64,000 nucleotides of DNA from Roseateles oligotrophus (lineage in GTDB: Bacteria; Pseudomonadota; Gammaproteobacteria; Burkholderiales; Burkholderiaceae_C): NCBI RefSeq assembly GCF_025717515.1, contig NZ_JAJIRN010000006.1, positions 62,001 to 126,000 of the forward strand. The letters are read 5' to 3'. The notes beneath the pieces were generated by a model. It made no database searches and was not told the origin of the DNA. It worked only from the letters and a program-made list of their open reading frames with translations. Each line of letters begins with the position of its first letter. Position 1 is the stretch's first letter. The position numbers were made by a program, and so were the translations under genes. Positions 8,477-16,468 of the stretch are shown here, one piece after another.

Positions 8477-10303
8477 ATGCAGCGACTCAACAGCCCTTTC
8501 GACCCCTCCCCGCCAGCTCGCAATGTGGAGTTGCCGACGCAACGCCTGGATCGCCTGCTGCATGCCAGCGCCGCGCCATTGACGGCGGGCATATCGCCGG
8601 TGGCGCTGTCCTTGGCCTTGGCTGATTGGGCCTGGCATTTGGCCGTGTCGCCGGGCCGCCAGCTGGAGTTGGCCAGATTGGGCGCACAGCTGGCGACACA
8701 GACCTTGAAAGACAGTGTGCCCAGGGCGGACGACTCGACCAGCGCAAAAATCGGGGAGCAAGACAGCGACCCCCGATTTCGCCATCAGGCCTGGGCGCAA
8801 TGGCCGTTCACGGCATTGCGCAGCGGCTTTCGCCAGAGCGAGGAGTTTTGGCGCGAGGCCGCGCGAATGCCTGGCATGAGCGCGCACCATGCCGAAATGA
8901 CGCAGTTCTTCGCCCGTCAGGCCTTGAATATGCTGGCGCCTGCCAACTGGCTGCCGACCAATCCGGTCGTGCTGCAGGATGCCGTCGCCAGCAGGGGCGC
9001 CCATTTGCTTCAAGGTGCACGCCATTGGCTGGAAGACGTCAGCGGCGGCTTGATACCGACTCAGCCCACCGAAACAAACCGTCATGTCCCCGGCCGCGAT
9101 GTCGCCATCACGCCCGGCCAAGTGGTGATGCGCAACCACCTAGTTGAGCTGATCCGCTATAGCCCGCAGACCGAGCAGGTCTATCCGGAGCCACTGCTGA
9201 TCGTGCCGTCCTGGATCATGAAGTACTACATCCTCGACTTGTCGCCACACAATTCGATGGTGCGCTATCTGGTCGAGCAGGGTCATCAGGTTTACATGCT
9301 GTCCTGGCGCAACCCGGACGCCAGCGACCATGACTTGAGCATGAATGACTATCTGCGCCTGGGGATATTCGAGGCTTTGAGGGCAATTGGCGACATTCAT
9401 GGCAAAAAGCAGCCCGTCCATGCAATGGGTTACTGCTTGGGCGGCACCTTGCTGAGCATCGCGGCGGCGGCGCTCGGCCGTCGGGACGGCCAAGCCGGCG
9501 AGGCTCGTGGCGATCGCGGCGGCGTGGCCGGCGCCGAGAATCTGCCCGAGCTGCGCTCGCTGACCTTGCTGGCGGCGCAAACCGACTTCTCCGAGCCGGG
9601 CGAGCTGGGCCTCTTCATCGACGAAAGCCAAATTGGCTATGTGGACGAAATCACCCGCGGCAAAGGCTACCTCAGCGGTGAACAAATGGCCGGCTCGTTC
9701 CAGTTCTTGCATTCCCGCGATCTGGTCTGGACGCGCCGTATGCGCGAATACCTGATGGGCGAACGCGAACCGCACACCGACCTGATGGACTGGAACGCCG
9801 ACACCACCCGCATGCCTGCACGCATGCACCACGAATACCTGACCGCGCTCTACCTGCATAACGCCTTGGCTACCAGCAGCTACCGGGTTGATGGGCGCAG
9901 CGTGTCACTGGGCGATATCGAGCTGCCGATCTTTTTGGTCGGCACCGAACGCGATCACGTTTCGCCCTGGCAGTCGGTCTACAAGCTGCACCATCTGTGC
10001 GAGGCCGAGATCACTTTTGTGCTGACCAGCGGCGGCCACAACGCCGGCATCATCTCCGAGCCCGGTCACCCGGGGCGCAGTTTCCGCATCGACACCCGAC
10101 CCCGCCATGGCGCCTGGGTTCCGCAACAGGAATGGCCCCAAGGCCTGGAGGCACAGAGCGGCTCCTGGTGGCCGGCTTGGCATGACTGGCTGGCCGCGCG
10201 CTCAACCGGCATCGGCAAGATCAACAAGGCGCGGGCAAGGCCCGAATCAATGAAGCTGGGCGATGCGCCCGGGCTCTATGTACGCCAATGCTATCCAGAT
10301 TGA
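8477..10303 (+). CDS. phaC: Poly(3-hydroxyalkanoate) synthase, PhaC family
   Basis: 608 residues with the PhaC N-terminal domain (QFFARQALNMLAPANWLPTNP) and an alpha/beta-hydrolase catalytic domain. The lipase-like box is GYCLGG with Cys320 as nucleophile. The triad is completed by Asp493 (GTERDHVSPW) and His521 (SGGHNAGII), and the C terminus ends in the family-typical APGLYV. It polymerises hydroxyacyl-CoA into storage polyester on cytoplasmic granules. An unusual Gly/Arg-rich loop (about 336-356, RRDGQAGEARGDRGG) follows the nucleophile. The usual partners phaA, phaB, phasin and phaR are absent. Instead the 3' end overlaps an adenylate-forming ligase by 26 bases, so this may be a second, specialised synthase. 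The start at 8477 gives the expected N terminus. Confidence 0.88.
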   Translation: MQRLNSPFDPSPPARNVELPTQRLDRLLHASAAPLTAGISPVALSLALADWAWHLAVSPGRQLELARLGAQLATQTLKDSVPRADDSTSAKIGEQDSDPRFRHQAWAQWPFTALRSGFRQSEEFWREAARMPGMSAHHAEMTQFFARQALNMLAPANWLPTNPVVLQDAVASRGAHLLQGARHWLEDVSGGLIPTQPTETNRHVPGRDVAITPGQVVMRNHLVELIRYSPQTEQVYPEPLLIVPSWIMKYYILDLSPHNSMVRYLVEQGHQVYMLSWRNPDASDHDLSMNDYLRLGIFEALRAIGDIHGKKQPVHAMGYCLGGTLLSIAAAALGRRDGQAGEARGDRGGVAGAENLPELRSLTLLAAQTDFSEPGELGLFIDESQIGYVDEITRGKGYLSGEQMAGSFQFLHSRDLVWTRRMREYLMGEREPHTDLMDWNADTTRMPARMHHEYLTALYLHNALATSSYRVDGRSVSLGDIELPIFLVGTERDHVSPWQSVYKLHHLCEAEITFVLTSGGHNAGIISEPGHPGRSFRIDTRPRHGAWVPQQEWPQGLEAQSGSWWPAWHDWLAARSTGIGKINKARARPESMKLGDAPGLYVRQCYPD

Positions 10304-11639
10304 GGCCATCGCTGACCTCCAATCCAAGCGGCTACTGGCACTCTTGGAGGCCGCGCGTGCGGCGCCCTTCTACCGCCAACTCCTCGCCGGCCGCAGGCTC
10401 ACCGAGCTGACGCTGCAAGAGTTGCCGGTGCTCAGCAAGACCATGCTGATGCAGCAGTTTGAGCAGCATCTGTGCGACCCGCAACTGAAGCTGGCGGACT
10501 TGCAGCAACTCTGCCGCGACCCCAAACGGATTGCCGAAAGCTACCTCGGCCGCTACACGGTGTGGGAAAGCTCGGGCAGCAGCGGCCAGGCGGGCATTTA
10601 TGTGCAGGACCCCGCCGCCATGGCGCTCTACGAGACCCTGGAAGCCACCCGCCGCCAGTCGCCCCGGCCTTGGCAGCGGCTGTGGGACCCGCTCTATCTG
10701 AGCGAGCGCTTTGCCTTTGTCGGCGCAACCGGAGGGCATTTCGCCAGCCATGTGTCGGTTGAACGACTGCGCCGCGCCCAGCCTTGGTTGACCGGCCGAT
10801 GGCGCAGCTTTTCCATCCTGCAGGCCACGCCCGAGCTGCTGAGCCAGCTCAACGCCTTCGCGCCCAGCATCATCGCCACCTACCCGACCGCCGCGCTGCT
10901 GCTGGCGCAGGAGTTCGAGCACGGCGCTTTGCGCTGCCGGCCACAAGAAATCTGGACCGGCGGCGAAACCTTGACTGCAGCGATGCGCAACCGTATCGAA
11001 ACCGCCTTCGGCTGCGCGCTTCGCAATAGCTACGGTGCTTCGGAGTTCTTGCCCATCGCCTGGGAATGCGCGGCGGGCCAGTTGCATGTCAACGCCGACT
11101 GGGTGATTCTGGAGCCGGTCGACGCCCAATACAGGCCCACGCCGCGAGGCCAAGCCTCCCACACCACCTTGCTGACCAACCTGGCCAACCATGTTCAACC
11201 GCTGATTCGCTTTGACCTTGGTGACAGCATCACGCTGGCGCAGGAGCTCTGCACCTGTGGCTCCGCCTTGCCGGTGGTCGAGGTCTTGGGGCGCCGTGAC
11301 GACATGTTGTTTATGCCCGGCCGGGCCGGTCGCCGAGTGAGCTTGCTGCCACTGGCCTTGACAACGGTGCTGGAAGACGAGGCCGGCTTGTTCGACTTCC
11401 AGCTCCAGCAACTTGCCGACGGTGGCCTCCAATTGATCTTGGGCGCCGACGCCGATCAAAGCCGAACGGCGCGCGAACGCTATCGTCGGGTTCTACGTGA
11501 GTTTGTGCTGGAGCAAGGAGCTGCCGACCTACCGATCAGCACCTGCATTGCCAAGCCATTCACGCTCGGGCGCAGCGGCAAACACAAACGTATCGTGGCC
11601 GCAGCGACAAGCAAATCTGAAAGCCAGGTTTCGTCATGA
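10278..11639 (+). CDS. Adenylate-forming ligase, phenylacetate-CoA ligase / F390 synthetase-like
   Basis: 453 residues resembling COG1541 (PaaK/CapK-type) AMP-forming enzymes. Near 95 is the phosphate loop SSGSSGQAG; at about 245 is NSYGASEF, the adenine-contacting aromatic-Gly-Ala-Ser/Thr-Glu motif; IRFDLGDS near 310 holds the ribose-binding Asp. The C-terminal lid has GRRDDMLF and ends in a Lys-rich GRSGKHKRI. A CTCGSALP segment keeps two Cys, as in metal-binding members of the family. It activates a carboxylic acid as acyl-AMP, probably to an acyl-CoA, but the substrate cannot be read. It overlaps phaC at its 5' end and the cytochrome gene by four bases (ATGA), which implies translational coupling. 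One idea is that it supplies an unusual CoA thioester to the synthase. The ATG at 10278 was preferred; 10263 is also possible. Confidence 0.75.
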   Translation: MYANAIQIEAIADLQSKRLLALLEAARAAPFYRQLLAGRRLTELTLQELPVLSKTMLMQQFEQHLCDPQLKLADLQQLCRDPKRIAESYLGRYTVWESSGSSGQAGIYVQDPAAMALYETLEATRRQSPRPWQRLWDPLYLSERFAFVGATGGHFASHVSVERLRRAQPWLTGRWRSFSILQATPELLSQLNAFAPSIIATYPTAALLLAQEFEHGALRCRPQEIWTGGETLTAAMRNRIETAFGCALRNSYGASEFLPIAWECAAGQLHVNADWVILEPVDAQYRPTPRGQASHTTLLTNLANHVQPLIRFDLGDSITLAQELCTCGSALPVVEVLGRRDDMLFMPGRAGRRVSLLPLALTTVLEDEAGLFDFQLQQLADGGLQLILGADADQSRTARERYRRVLREFVLEQGAADLPISTCIAKPFTLGRSGKHKRIVAAATSKSESQVSS

Positions 11640-11995
11640 ACAATTGCCTCCAGCATCAGCTTGCTTCCCCAAAGGCACCAGGCAGCTTGCTGGCTGCCGC
11701 AAGCTGCCTATTCATTGCATTGAGCCTGCCATGTGCGTCTGCGCTGGCAAATCAGCAACTGGCATCGGACATGGGTTGCTACAACTGCCACGGCCAGCCT
11801 CCCCTCAAAAACGCGCCGACGATGGCCAGACTGGCCGAAAAAGCAGCCAAGTCCCGCGGCGACGAGGCCGCATTGAAAAAGCGTGCCGAAGCACTGCGTG
11901 CGGGCGCTTTGCGGCGACCGATCGCAGCCCACCAACGGCTCAGTCCCGAAGCCGCCGAGCTGCTGATTCGCTGGCTCAGCGAAGGCGCGCCGTAA
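11636..11995 (+). CDS. Small exported class I cytochrome c
   Basis: 119 residues with a signal peptide (hydrophobic 18-37, cleavage near ASALANQ) and a single haem site CYNCH (Cys48, Cys51, His52). No Met occurs in the C-terminal half where the sixth haem ligand normally sits. The region that would hold it reads RRPIAAHQRLSPEAAELL, so His99 is a candidate ligand and the haem may be bis-His. It probably shuttles electrons in the periplasm. The gene overlaps the upstream ligase by four bases and ends the phaC-ligase-cytochrome operon; why a cytochrome is coupled to these enzymes is not clear. Confidence 0.82.
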   Translation: MNNCLQHQLASPKAPGSLLAAASCLFIALSLPCASALANQQLASDMGCYNCHGQPPLKNAPTMARLAEKAAKSRGDEAALKKRAEALRAGALRRPIAAHQRLSPEAAELLIRWLSEGAP

Positions 11996-12113
11996 TGCGT
12001 TGTAAAGAGGCGTCGAAAGACATGACAGGCTGGTCAGCATCGACACCAAGCCGGGTCGCTCCTATGACGTCGGCGCTTTAAACACTTAGCCGCTTGACTT
12101 GGGCGCTGGACGA

Positions 12114-12523
12114 TGACGAGCAAGAACAAGCAACACAAGGCCACCGCAGCTTGCGGCGAAACCATCCTGCTCTTGCAAGGCGGCGGCGCCTTGGGTGCCT
12201 AGGAACGCGGGGCCTATCCCTCGAATTTTCGCGAAACGGCCGAAAGACTTGCAGGACGACCCCGATGTGCGAGCCTTGGCGAATTTGCGCTGCGACGGGT
12301 CGGTCGATGTCGTGATCTGATCTATCGCAGCAAGCATTACGAGACCCAGTCAAAAGATGTCGAGTTCTCTCGGTTTCCCATGAACGAGCATTGGCATGCC
12401 GGCCATGCCGACAGGGCCCAAACCCTGCATTCGCCGCGCTGGCTGGAACGCGAGCACCGCGAGCATGGCGTGCATGTGTATGACCTCAGCGAGGCGCCTG
12501 ATCCCACCATTGCTCGGCGCTGA
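12114..12523 (+). pseudogene. Remnant of a patatin-like phospholipase (with DUF3734-type C terminus)
   Basis: The start (ATG at 12114) reads ETILLLQGGGALGA, the oxyanion-hole motif of patatin-like phospholipases, and then meets an in-frame TAG at 12199. The catalytic GxSxG region is missing entirely. A fragment in another frame (KRPKDLQDDPDVRALANLRC, from about 12233) and the original frame again (LIYRSKHYETQSKDVEFSR, from about 12315) match the C-terminal part of the same family, ending in a stop at 12521-12523. So about 300 codons have been lost, with at least one nonsense and one frameshift change. Its tail overlaps the convergent acetyltransferase gene. No product of full function is possible. 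Confidence 0.8.
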
Positions 12524-13016
12524 TTTCATAGACCGCACAGTCCATTTGGTACCAGGGCTCGATGCCTCGGTAGTGCATGCCCAGGCGCTGCATCACCCGG
12601 GCGGAGCCGCTGTTGTCGGGGTGACAAACGGCCAGCAACTGCGCGCCCTTCAGCGTCTCAAAGGCAAAGCCGGCCATGCAGCGCGCCGCCTCCGAGGCAA
12701 AGCCTTGATGCCATTTGTCCTTGCGAAAACGCCAGCCGATCTCAAGCGGGTTGATCGCATCGCGGTCGAGATGCTGGATCGCGCCGGCGCCGATCAAGGC
12801 GCCGCTGGACAGCTCGAAAATTGCCCACCAGGAGTAGCCCCATTCGGCCCAGCGCGCCTTGCAGCGCTCTATCATCGCCCGCGTATCGTCGAGGGTATCG
12901 GGCTTGCCGGTGATGTAACGCATCACCTCGATATCCGAATTGAGCTCGAACAAGCCGCTCAAATGCTCATCGGAGATGGGCTCAAGCCGCAGACGGGTGG
13001 TCGTCAGAACAGTCAT
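12486..13016 (-). CDS. GNAT-family N-acetyltransferase (RimJ/RimL-like)
   Basis: 176 residues of the Acetyltransf_3 type. It opens with TTTRLRLEPISDEHLSGLFELNSD, has WGYSWWAIFELSSGALIGAGAI for strands 2-4, EIGWRFRKDKWHQGFASEAARCMAGFA for the acetyl-CoA-binding loop, and VCHPDNSGSARVMQRLGM as the conserved C-terminal helix. It transfers an acetyl group to an unknown amine such as a protein N terminus or a small molecule. The start at 13016 (MTVLTTTRL) was chosen by alignment to the family; an upstream extension to 13139 is not supported. The 3' end overlaps the patatin remnant by 38 bases. Confidence 0.86.
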   Translation of the reverse strand: MTVLTTTRLRLEPISDEHLSGLFELNSDIEVMRYITGKPDTLDDTRAMIERCKARWAEWGYSWWAIFELSSGALIGAGAIQHLDRDAINPLEIGWRFRKDKWHQGFASEAARCMAGFAFETLKGAQLLAVCHPDNSGSARVMQRLGMHYRGIEPWYQMDCAVYEISAEQWWDQAPR

Positions 13017-13157
13017 GTCAAGCAGCTCCAAATTGTTCAATAATTTGCCGGCCGCCAGTCTAGCAAGACCTTGCCGAACAGAATGAATTTTGCCGCGCCA
13101 AGGCATGGCCAAAGCGGCTAAAGTCGGCACCTGCCTCAACGTCTAACGGAGTCCCTC

Positions 13158-13763
13158 ATGTCCATCAGCTACACGCCTTTTCGCTACCTTGCTCTAGCGG
13201 CCGTTGTCGCACTCAGCGCCTGCGCCACCCCCGGAACGAGCCACCAGGATCATGCGGGCGGGGCGGACAAGAGTATGGGCATGGGCATGGGCATAGGCAT
13301 GGGCGGCATGAGTATGGCGGGCATGGCGATGGCCTCGCTGACGCCCACCCAGGGCAATAACGTGCGCGGCATGGTGATGTTCCATGAAAAGGACGGCCAT
13401 GTGATGGTGCACGCCAAAGTCAGCGGACTCAAGCCGAATGCCGAGCATGGCTTCCATCTGCATGAAAAAGGCGATTGCGCCAGCGTCGATGGCACAAGCG
13501 CCGGCGGCCACTTCAACCCTGACGGCAAGCCGCATGGCCCGCAAGCCGCCGCCCACCATGCCGGCGATATGCCCGCCTTGAAGGCCGACGCCAATGGCGT
13601 CGCCGATCAGAAGTTCATGTTGCATGGGCCCACTGTGGCCGCCGGACCGGCCAGCATCAATGGCCGCAGCGTGATCGTGCATATCGGCCCGGATGACTAC
13701 GCGACCCAGCCGACCGGCAATTCGGGCGCGCGGATTGCATGCGGCGTGATTGCCGCGCACTGA
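13158..13763 (+). CDS. sodC: Cu/Zn superoxide dismutase lipoprotein with Met-rich N-terminal insert
   Basis: 201 residues. The lipobox is LSAC with lipidated Cys22, so it is probably anchored in the envelope. A Met/Gly-rich stretch (residues 40-59, MGMGMGIGMGGMSMAGMAMA) precedes the SOD domain. Active-site elements are visible: HGFHLHEKGDC (copper His pair and disulfide Cys), SAGGHFNPDGKPHG and HHAGDMPAL (zinc ligands), and the family end TQPTGNSGARIACGVI. It converts periplasmic superoxide to peroxide. The Met-rich arm resembles copper-binding methionine motifs and might help capture copper; that is inference. Its DNA is a near-perfect ATGGGC hexamer repeat. It is convergent with the downstream gene at 6 bases. 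Confidence 0.92.
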   Translation: MSISYTPFRYLALAAVVALSACATPGTSHQDHAGGADKSMGMGMGIGMGGMSMAGMAMASLTPTQGNNVRGMVMFHEKDGHVMVHAKVSGLKPNAEHGFHLHEKGDCASVDGTSAGGHFNPDGKPHGPQAAAHHAGDMPALKADANGVADQKFMLHGPTVAAGPASINGRSVIVHIGPDDYATQPTGNSGARIACGVIAAH

Positions 13764-13769
13764 ACTGAT

Positions 13770-14609
13770 TTACTCGGCCGAGAACAGCGCCTCGGCCTCG
13801 GCAAAGCCGTAGAAGCTGCGCGTCATGTGTTGCCAGGTGCCGCCGGCCTTGGCTTCTTGCGCGATGTCTCGCACCAGGCCCATCACGGCCAACATCGGGC
13901 ATAGCCCCAAGCTGACCCTGCGCGCGCCGGCCGCAAACAATTCCGGCGCCGACGGAGCACCCGGCATCGCCATCAAGTTGACCGGGCCTTGCAGCGCCGC
14001 GCAGAGCCGGCGGATTGCATCCAAGTCCGCCAGACCGGGCACAAACACCATGTCTGCGCCGGCCGCGAAATAGGCGTTGGCACGCGCCACCGTCTGGGCG
14101 AAACGGTCTTCGGCATCGACACCCAGGCCGAGCAGAAAAGTGTCGGTGCGCGCATTGATCCAAAGCGGCAAGCCGGCTTGGCTCGCGGCGGCTCGCGCTG
14201 CGGCGATACGCGCCACTTGCTCGTCGCTCGCAAACAGCCGGGCCGTCACCTCACCATGCACCCTGTCCTCCAGATTGACGCCCACCGCCCCGGCCGCGAT
14301 CGTCGCCCGGACGGTTTGTGCCACCTCGGCCGGCGCGGCGCCGTAGCCGGCTTCGATATCGGCATTGACCGGGACCTTGACGCAGGCCGCTATTGTCCCG
14401 ACCTCGCGCAGCATCGCGTCGCGCCCGATCAACTCGGCATCCCGGAAACCGCGTGCATAAGCGATGCCGGCGCTGGTCGTACCGATGGCCGGGAAGCCTT
14501 CGGCGGCAAAGATCCTGGCACTGGCGCAGTCCCAGGCATTGGGCAGCAGAAACTTGCCTTGCTGATTGAGTTGGCGAAATTGTTGGGTGAGTTCGAGTTG
14601 AGTTTGCAT
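13770..14609 (-). CDS. Isocitrate lyase / PEP mutase family protein
   Basis: 279 residues with the PEP mutase/ICL TIM barrel: LLPNAWDCASARIFAAEGF, GTTSAGIAYARGF, PVNADIEAGYGA (metal-binding Asp), GVNLEDRVHG, and WINARTDTFLLGLG. These match the oxaloacetate decarboxylase/phosphonomutase-like branch rather than true isocitrate lyase, which carries KKCGH. The likely reaction is cleavage or formation of a C-C bond in a small 2-oxo acid, but the substrate is unknown. The start at 14609 gives the family N terminus (MQTQLELTQQ). No phosphonate genes are nearby, so phosphonate biosynthesis is not suggested. Confidence 0.85.
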   Translation of the reverse strand: MQTQLELTQQFRQLNQQGKFLLPNAWDCASARIFAAEGFPAIGTTSAGIAYARGFRDAELIGRDAMLREVGTIAACVKVPVNADIEAGYGAAPAEVAQTVRATIAAGAVGVNLEDRVHGEVTARLFASDEQVARIAAARAAASQAGLPLWINARTDTFLLGLGVDAEDRFAQTVARANAYFAAGADMVFVPGLADLDAIRRLCAALQGPVNLMAMPGAPSAPELFAAGARRVSLGLCPMLAVMGLVRDIAQEAKAGGTWQHMTRSFYGFAEAEALFSAE

Positions 14610-14780
14610 GATAAAAAAAGCCAGCGATAGATTGGGAAGGCCTGCATCTTGCCCAGGCTTCAGCGCCGAGACTCGCGCTTTTCGGACCTCGGCATTTTTT
14701 GCCAACGGGGCGCACCGCCTCCAATGGCCAGGTCCGAAAACCGCTAGACAGCCGGAGCCGAAACTCGGAGGATCGCGGCC

Positions 14781-16274
14781 ATGAATTTGGATCACGACAA
14801 TTGCTACCGCGCCTTGGCCAGCCGCGACGCCCGCTTTGACGGGCGCTTCTTCATCGCCGTCAAAACCACCGGCATCTACTGCCGGCCGATCTGCCCGGCG
14901 CGCACGCCGAAGTCCGAGAACGTCGTCTTCATGCCGACCGCGGCGGCCGCACAGGAGTCCGGTTTTCGGCCCTGTTTGCGCTGCCGCCCCGAAGCAGCAC
15001 CCGACTCGGGCGCCTGGCGCGGTGTGTCCAACAGCGGCTTCATTGGCTTTTCGCACACCGTCACGCGCGCGCTCGCCTTGATCGAGGCGGGCGAGCTGGA
15101 CAGCGGCGATCTGGACAGCCTGTGCAGCAAGCTCGGAGTGGGCGAACGTCAACTGCGCCGGCTGTTCGCCGAACATGTCGGCGCGGCGCCCAATGTCGTC
15201 GCGCAAACCCGCCGCGTGCTGCTGGCCAAGCAGCTGATTCACGAGACCCGCCTGCCACTGACCGAGGTCGCGTTTGCGGCCGGCTTTGGCAGCGTCCGGC
15301 GCTTCAACGAGGTGTTTCAGCAGCTGTTCGCGCGCGCACCGAGCGCACTCAGGCATGGCTCGGCGCCCGATTGTTCGGCCGGCCCGCAAGGCGAGGTGAG
15401 CCTCTTGTTGCGCTACCGCCCGCCCTATGACTGGCCGGCGATGCTGGGCTTTTTGGCGGCCCGCGCCATCCCCGGCATGGAGACGGTGCAGGCCGAGACC
15501 TATACGCGCAGCATCAGCCTCAATGGCGTGCAGGGCAGCGTCGCCGTCAGCCATGCCGCACAAAACCAGGCGCTGCGGGTGCTGGTGCGTTTCCCCAACT
15601 TGGCCGCCCTGCCGGCCATCATTGCGCGCCTGCGCCGCATGTTCGATCTGGCGGCCGATCCGGCCGTGATCCAGGCCCAGTTATCGGCCGCCTGCCCCTT
15701 GATGGCCAAGCTCACACAGGCCCGGCCGGGCCTGCGTGTGCCGGGCAACTGGGACGGTTTCGAGTTGGCCATGCGGGCAGTGCTGGGCCAGCAGATCACC
15801 GTCGGCGCGGCGATCAAACTGGCCGGCAAGATGGTCGAACAATATGGTGAGCCGATGACCGACCTCACGGCAAATCAGCAAGGCCTGAGCCGGGTATTCC
15901 CCTCGCCCGAGCGTCTGGCCAACGCCGAGTTGGGAACGCTGGGCATGCCCAGAACAAGGGCCGCCACCTTGTCGGGCGTCGCCAGCGCATTGCTCGCCAA
16001 CCCGCAACTCTTGACCGCCGGGCCCAGCCTCGACGAGGGTTTGGCAACATTGCTGGCCCTGCCCGGCATTGGCGACTGGACGGCGCAATACATCGCAATC
16101 CGCCAACTGCGCGAACCCGACGCCTTCCCCGCTGGCGATGTCGGCTTGATGCAAGCGATAGAGCGCCTCGAAGGCAGCCGCCCCAACGCCAAGCAGTTGA
16201 GCGAGCGGGCTCAGGCTTGGCGACCTTGGCGAGCCTATGCGGCCCAGCATCTGTGGCAGTCATTGACGGAGTGA
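14781..16274 (+). CDS. alkA: Ada-type metal-binding/AraC regulator fused to AlkA DNA glycosylase
   Basis: 497 residues in four parts. The Ada zinc-binding domain has Cys34, Cys38, Cys65 and Cys68 (YCRPICPA, PCLRCRPE). An AraC helix-turn-helix region follows at about 95-190 (LGVGERQLRRLF, LTEVAFAAGFGSVRRFNEVF). Next come an AlkA N-terminal domain from about 205 and the HhH-GPD glycosylase with LPGIGDWTAQYIA and catalytic Asp in AGDVGL (about 453). It lacks the O6-methylguanine methyltransferase domain of true Ada. Expected roles are removing 3-methyladenine and similar bases, and sensing methylphosphotriesters through Cys34 to activate alkylation-response genes. This fused form is common in proteobacteria and actinobacteria. 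It is divergent from the PEP-mutase-family gene. Confidence 0.92.
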   Translation: MNLDHDNCYRALASRDARFDGRFFIAVKTTGIYCRPICPARTPKSENVVFMPTAAAAQESGFRPCLRCRPEAAPDSGAWRGVSNSGFIGFSHTVTRALALIEAGELDSGDLDSLCSKLGVGERQLRRLFAEHVGAAPNVVAQTRRVLLAKQLIHETRLPLTEVAFAAGFGSVRRFNEVFQQLFARAPSALRHGSAPDCSAGPQGEVSLLLRYRPPYDWPAMLGFLAARAIPGMETVQAETYTRSISLNGVQGSVAVSHAAQNQALRVLVRFPNLAALPAIIARLRRMFDLAADPAVIQAQLSAACPLMAKLTQARPGLRVPGNWDGFELAMRAVLGQQITVGAAIKLAGKMVEQYGEPMTDLTANQQGLSRVFPSPERLANAELGTLGMPRTRAATLSGVASALLANPQLLTAGPSLDEGLATLLALPGIGDWTAQYIAIRQLREPDAFPAGDVGLMQAIERLEGSRPNAKQLSERAQAWRPWRAYAAQHLWQSLTE

Positions 16275-16292
16275 GGCGCCGCCAATCCCTGG

Positions 16293-16325
16293 TTTACCCA
16301 CCCCGCCTGACCGAGGGGTGGCGTA
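16293..16325 (+). promoter_or_regulatory. Inverted-repeat motif upstream of PEP-CTERM gene (copy 2)
   Basis: TTTACCCACCCC (16293-16304), ten spacer bases, then GGGGTGGCGTA (16315-16325), an imperfect inverted repeat. It ends about 144 bases before the PEP-CTERM metalloprotease start. Eleven of the first twelve bases match the copy upstream of the LamG PEP-CTERM gene. It could also serve as a terminator-like hairpin for the preceding alkA gene, but there is no T tract and the shared sequence argues for a regulatory site. Confidence 0.5.
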
Positions 16326-16468
16326 CTGCTTAGGGAAACTTGGGCTGAATCGGCGGCCGGCCAATGGCAAGATCACGCCTACGCACTTTGCGCCCGCCCG
16401 CCGGAACCAAAGCACATGACAAGCGCAGCAAAACTTTGCGCAAACCCCAGAGAGCCGGAGACCTCAAT

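Noticed and set aside
14610-15563. Upstream extension of the PEP-mutase-family frame
   Set aside because: It runs antisense through the Ada-AlkA gene and adds no family sequence; the domain begins at 14609.
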